From Comamonadaceae bacterium (GTDB taxonomy: Bacteria; Pseudomonadota; Gammaproteobacteria; Burkholderiales; Burkholderiaceae_C), in assembly GCA_027490925.1 (NCBI GenBank), contig JAIXXF010000002.1, positions 1 through 64,000 on the forward strand: 64,000 bases of DNA. The letters are read 5' to 3'. The notes under the pieces are model-generated. The model saw only the letters and a program-made list of their open reading frames with translations. It ran no database searches and was not told the DNA's origin. Shown in pieces: positions 61,370 through 64,000 of this stretch. A program made the position numbers and the translations under genes. Numbering within the stretch: position 1 is the first letter of the stretch; each line of letters starts with the position of its first letter.

Positions 61370-63058
61370 TCAGTTGGGCGATGCGGTCACGGCTGGCTGA
61401 ACGGGCGTGGGCAGGCGTTGCATCTGGACGCTGAAGTCGTTGCCGTCGGTGCCGCGGTGTGCCCGGCGCCGGTAGGCGATGCGTGCGCCATGCTGTTCGC
61501 ACAATTCGCGGCAAATGTACAAGCCCAAGCCGGTGGACCGGCTTTCGGACGAAAAAAACGGCTCGAACAGGTGGCGTTCGACCGATCTTTCCAAGGGCGC
61601 GGCCGCGCTCCAGACAGACAAGTTGACCCATCGCCCGACGGCACTGGTGCTGACCACCACCGCGTCGCGCTCGCCGGTGGCGTAGCGGTGGGCATTGTCC
61701 AGCAGGTTGATCAGCACGCGCCGCAAGTGGTCGGCGTCGAACGCGACCACCGCGCTGGCGGCGGCCAGCTGCAGGGTCACCCGGTCCGCTGGGTGGTTGT
61801 GTTGCATCCACTCGTGGCAGCAATGTTGGACCTGGGCGTCCAGCGGCACCGTGGGGGTGGGGTCACCGGGCTGGTGGATGCGAGACAGGTTCAGCACCTC
61901 CTCCACAATCTGGTCCAGCCGCTGTGCGTTGTGCTGGATCATTTGCGTCAGACGCTGGTGCTGTGGCGTCAACAAATCTTCACCCAGGAGGGCGTTGGCT
62001 TGCACGATCGCCGCCAGGGGGTTACGGATCTCGTGGGCCACAGCGGTGGACATGCGGCCCATGGAGACAAGGCTGTCGTTGCGCATCTGCGCTTCGAGTT
62101 CGCGCAGGTCTTGCAGGAACAACACACACAGCCCTGCGTCCGCAGACGGGTGGGCCGAGGTCAGGCGGGTGCTGGCGCGCAGGCGCAGCGTGGAGCCGAT
62201 CGCGTTGAGCGTGACGTCCGCCGATCGCGGGGTCTGCCGGGTCAGGGTTTCGTGCACCAGCGTGGCAAGCGGGTACCAGGCCGCGTCTGCGAACAGCGTG
62301 ATGGGCAGCGCAGCGCCAGTCACCTCGTCAGCGGGCTCCTCCTGGCGTGCCAGCATGCGGCGCGCGGCGGGATTGGCCGCTTGCACCACACCTTGCCGGT
62401 TCACCACCAAAATACCATCGGGCAGGTTTTCAACGATCAGCTCGTTCACCCGGCTTTGGGCCTGCGCCGCCAGCGCGCTTTGCTGGGTGAGTTGCTCCTG
62501 CCTTGCCAAGCGCCGGGCCAGCTGCCGCGCCAGCAAGGCCACCGCCATCAGGCCCGTGCCCACCAGCGCGGCTTGCAGGTAAGCGGCTTCGGCATGCGGC
62601 CGCTCCCCCAAGGCTTGGGCGAACAGCAACAAGGTGACGGCAGACGCGGTGGCCAGCCCAAAGGTGCGGGTGCCCAGCACCGAGGCCAGCAACACCGGCA
62701 GGGCGAACAGCGCCACGTAGTTGATGCCCGCCGACTGGCTGAATTGCAGCGCGGCGCAGCCCACCACGTCGACGCCAATCGTCAGCGGCCACTGGCGCAC
62801 GAACGCGTCGCTAGATCCGGGCGGGGTCATCACCAGCCGAACACCCAGGCAGACCAGCAGGTAGACGGCGCACAGCAGCATGGCGCCGACCGTGTTGGCG
62901 ATCCCCATCAAAAACACGGTGGCGTGCAGCAACAGCAACACCATTGCGATGGCGACCCGAGCCGTCATGAAGCCTTGCCACAGCCGCACCATGGTCGTGT
63001 CGTTGGGCGCGGCGAACGCCGGATCGGGATCGTTCAGTGTCGGGGCGACGCTGACCAT
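61370..63058 (-). CDS. pilS: sensor histidine kinase PilS
   Basis: PilS (562 residues) pairs with PilR. Six membrane helices (about 35-195), a PAS domain (about 230-335, VNELIVENLPDGILVVNRQGVVQAANPAA), the HisKA motif with phosphorylated His342 (VAHEIRNPLAA), and a HATPase domain with LINLLDNAHRYA and STGLGLYICREL. In Pseudomonas PilS senses pilin in the membrane. No pilin gene lies in this window. The start is the ATG at 63058 (MVSVAPTLNDPDP). Confidence 0.93.
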   Translation of the reverse strand: MVSVAPTLNDPDPAFAAPNDTTMVRLWQGFMTARVAIAMVLLLLHATVFLMGIANTVGAMLLCAVYLLVCLGVRLVMTPPGSSDAFVRQWPLTIGVDVVGCAALQFSQSAGINYVALFALPVLLASVLGTRTFGLATASAVTLLLFAQALGERPHAEAAYLQAALVGTGLMAVALLARQLARRLARQEQLTQQSALAAQAQSRVNELIVENLPDGILVVNRQGVVQAANPAARRMLARQEEPADEVTGAALPITLFADAAWYPLATLVHETLTRQTPRSADVTLNAIGSTLRLRASTRLTSAHPSADAGLCVLFLQDLRELEAQMRNDSLVSMGRMSTAVAHEIRNPLAAIVQANALLGEDLLTPQHQRLTQMIQHNAQRLDQIVEEVLNLSRIHQPGDPTPTVPLDAQVQHCCHEWMQHNHPADRVTLQLAAASAVVAFDADHLRRVLINLLDNAHRYATGERDAVVVSTSAVGRWVNLSVWSAAAPLERSVERHLFEPFFSSESRSTGLGLYICRELCEQHGARIAYRRRAHRGTDGNDFSVQMQRLPTPVQPAVTASPN

Positions 63059-63077
63059 GGGGGTGTGTGGTTCGGCG

Positions 63078-63335
63078 TCAGTGCTCGGCTTGCCGCAGGT
63101 GCTCGGCGCTGCAGTAGCGCGCCAGCGCCCCGGGCACCGTGTCGGCCAGGGGCGAGTGCAGACCACACACCGGGCAGGCCACGATGTCTTTGGGCGGCTC
63201 TGGGGGAGCGGTGGCGCGGCGTTTTTTGGCGGCTTTGGCCGCTTCCGCGGCCGCGTCGCGGGCGTCGCTGTCGCGTTGGTGGCGCCACAACCAGACCACG
63301 CCCACCAACACGAGCGCCAACACCACGTACTTCAC
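63078..63335 (-). CDS. PP0621-family small membrane/zinc-binding-like protein
   Basis: An 85-residue protein: a membrane helix at the N-terminus (about 1-18, KYVVLALVLVGVVWLW), a charged linker, and a C-terminal CPVCGLHSPLADTV ... ARYCSAEHLRQ motif, with Cys pairs typical of the PP0621 family, likely a zinc site. It starts at GTG 63335, overlapping the CcsA-like stop (GTGA). Position between ccsA and pilS is conserved in related genomes. The function is unknown. Confidence 0.8.
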   Translation of the reverse strand: MKYVVLALVLVGVVWLWRHQRDSDARDAAAEAAKAAKKRRATAPPEPPKDIVACPVCGLHSPLADTVPGALARYCSAEHLRQAEH

Positions 63336-64000
63336 AGCGACCGCCCCAGCACCACTTCGAACACGAAGCGCGAACCGACATAGGACAGCAGCAGCAAGCC
63401 GCTGCCCACGTACAGCACCCGCACCGCGCGCTTGCCGCGCCAGCCGAAACGGCGGCGTCCCACCAGCAGGGTGGCGAAGACCGCCCACGACAGCACCGCA
63501 AAAATGCTTTTGTGGTCCCATCGCCAGCCGCGGCCTGCGCCGTACAACGACTCACTGAACAACACCCCCGCCAACAGGGTGAGGGACAGCAGCACGAAGC
63601 CGGCAGCCACGAATCGGAAGGTCAGCCGCTCCAGGGTGAGCAGTGGCAGGCCGCCGTCGTCGCCCTGCGCCGATCGCATGGATTTCTCCGCCCGGGTCAT
63701 CCACCAGGCGTGAACAATGGCCGCGGCAAACAGGCCATACGACGCGATGCCCAGCAAAAAGTGCAGTGGCAACCAGCCCGATGCACTGGGGTGTTGTGTG
63801 GCGCCTGGAAAAGCCATGGCCAGCAGCACCGTCACCGCACCCACACCGGCCAGCGCCCAACCGGGGCGGAGCTTCGGGAAGACCTGCCGCTCGATGCCGT
63901 AGACCGTCATGGCCAGCCATGCGGTCCCGGACAACGCCGGGGCAAAGCCAAAGTGTGGCTCCGGCCCGATCAGGCTGGTGCTCAGCGTCAGCGCGTGCAG
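63332..64000 (-). CDS. CcsA/YpjD-like cytochrome c assembly protein (5' end beyond the window)
   Basis: The frame is open to the right edge, so the N-terminus is missing: residues before the TTG at 63934 read LHALTLSTSLIGPEPHFGFAP, typical of the family, showing the gene extends further. The visible 222 residues have about 7 membrane helices and the family GxxWxW-type heme handling region near GRGWRWDHKSIFAVLSW, with conserved HFLLGIASYGLFAAA. Family members (HemX/YpjD) act in cytochrome c or heme handling. Incomplete; partner genes are outside. Confidence 0.85.
   Translation of the reverse strand: MHALTLSTSLIGPEPHFGFAPALSGTAWLAMTVYGIERQVFPKLRPGWALAGVGAVTVLLAMAFPGATQHPSASGWLPLHFLLGIASYGLFAAAIVHAWWMTRAEKSMRSAQGDDGGLPLLTLERLTFRFVAAGFVLLSLTLLAGVLFSESLYGAGRGWRWDHKSIFAVLSWAVFATLLVGRRRFGWRGKRAVRVLYVGSGLLLLSYVGSRFVFEVVLGRSL

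Noticed and set aside
1-64000. Defence system, prophage, transposon, integron, tRNA, rRNA or CRISPR
   Set aside because: None seen. The only recombinase is a XerC in its usual dapF-DUF484-xerC setting, and the gene content is core metabolism and cell envelope.

Overview
The window is about 64 kb of GC-rich, densely packed chromosomal DNA from a betaproteobacterium, most likely of the family Comamonadaceae (order Burkholderiales). This rests on gene order (mraZ to ftsZ followed by lpxC; rnr-tonB-aroE-mtgA-plsC-cdsA; accB-accC-prmA-DUF3426-pfkB; ccsA-PP0621-pilS-pilR-ampD), on protein features such as the [14 protein letters not shown]-type start of HslV and a DksA with only one zinc-finger cysteine, and on a dispersed short repeat of a kind I associate with this family. 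It looks like core genome: no prophage, transposase, integrase, tRNA, rRNA or CRISPR array was seen.

Layout. 0.1-3.9 kb: a Bug/TctC solute-binding protein, a NUDIX/metallo-beta-lactamase fusion and a NarL-type response regulator on the minus strand, plus a small membrane ORF that looks like the remains of a sensor kinase. 3.9-14.2 kb (plus): dapF, DUF484, xerC, an RlmI-like rRNA methyltransferase, a CobW/COG0523 GTPase, a DksA with a very long Lys/Ala/Pro tail, an unrecognised STAS-like protein, and hslVU. 14.4-33.0 kb (plus): the division and cell wall cluster mraZ-rsmH-ftsL-ftsI-murE-murF-mraY-murD-ftsW-murG-murC-ddlB-ftsQ-ftsA-ftsZ, then lpxC and a 57-residue membrane protein. Most of its genes overlap by 1-4 bases. 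33.1-42.0 kb: a GlxA-type AraC regulator, then minus-strand ruvC, a CDP-diglyceride synthase, a PlsC-type acyltransferase, mtgA, aroE, tonB, an RNB exoribonuclease and a YqiA-like esterase. 42.0-46.2 kb (plus): rodA, tldD and aroG. 46.2-47.6 kb (minus): mpl. 47.7-53.8 kb (plus): a hypothetical gene, a TlpA-like thioredoxin, accBC, prmA, a DUF3426 protein and a PfkB kinase. 53.8-64.0 kb (minus): an H1-like DNA-binding protein, nrdB, nrdA, ampD, pilR, pilS, a PP0621-family protein and a CcsA-like protein cut by the window edge.

Functional theme. Envelope growth dominates: meso-diaminopimelate supply (dapF), peptidoglycan precursor synthesis (murC-G, mraY, ddlB), elongation and septation (rodA, ftsI/W/L/Q/A/Z, mtgA), peptidoglycan recycling (ampD, mpl), lipid A (lpxC), phospholipid (plsC, cdsA) and fatty acid synthesis (accBC). 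aroE and aroG feed aromatic synthesis and nrdAB makes deoxyribonucleotides.

The most interesting signals are in control sequences and small repeats: (1) a Phe/Tyr-codon leader peptide with terminator and antiterminator in front of aroG; (2) a 57-61 bp element with fixed internal spacing found at five places, four of them inside genes and one forming the murC-ddlB junction; (3) at least eleven genes, mostly at operon heads, with a -10-like hexamer 5-7 bases before the start codon and no usual Shine-Dalgarno site, suggesting leaderless mRNAs; (4) a four-fold 10-bp-spaced MraZ operator; (5) paired NrdR boxes at nrdA; (6) a DksA with a histone-H1-like tail of about 310 residues.
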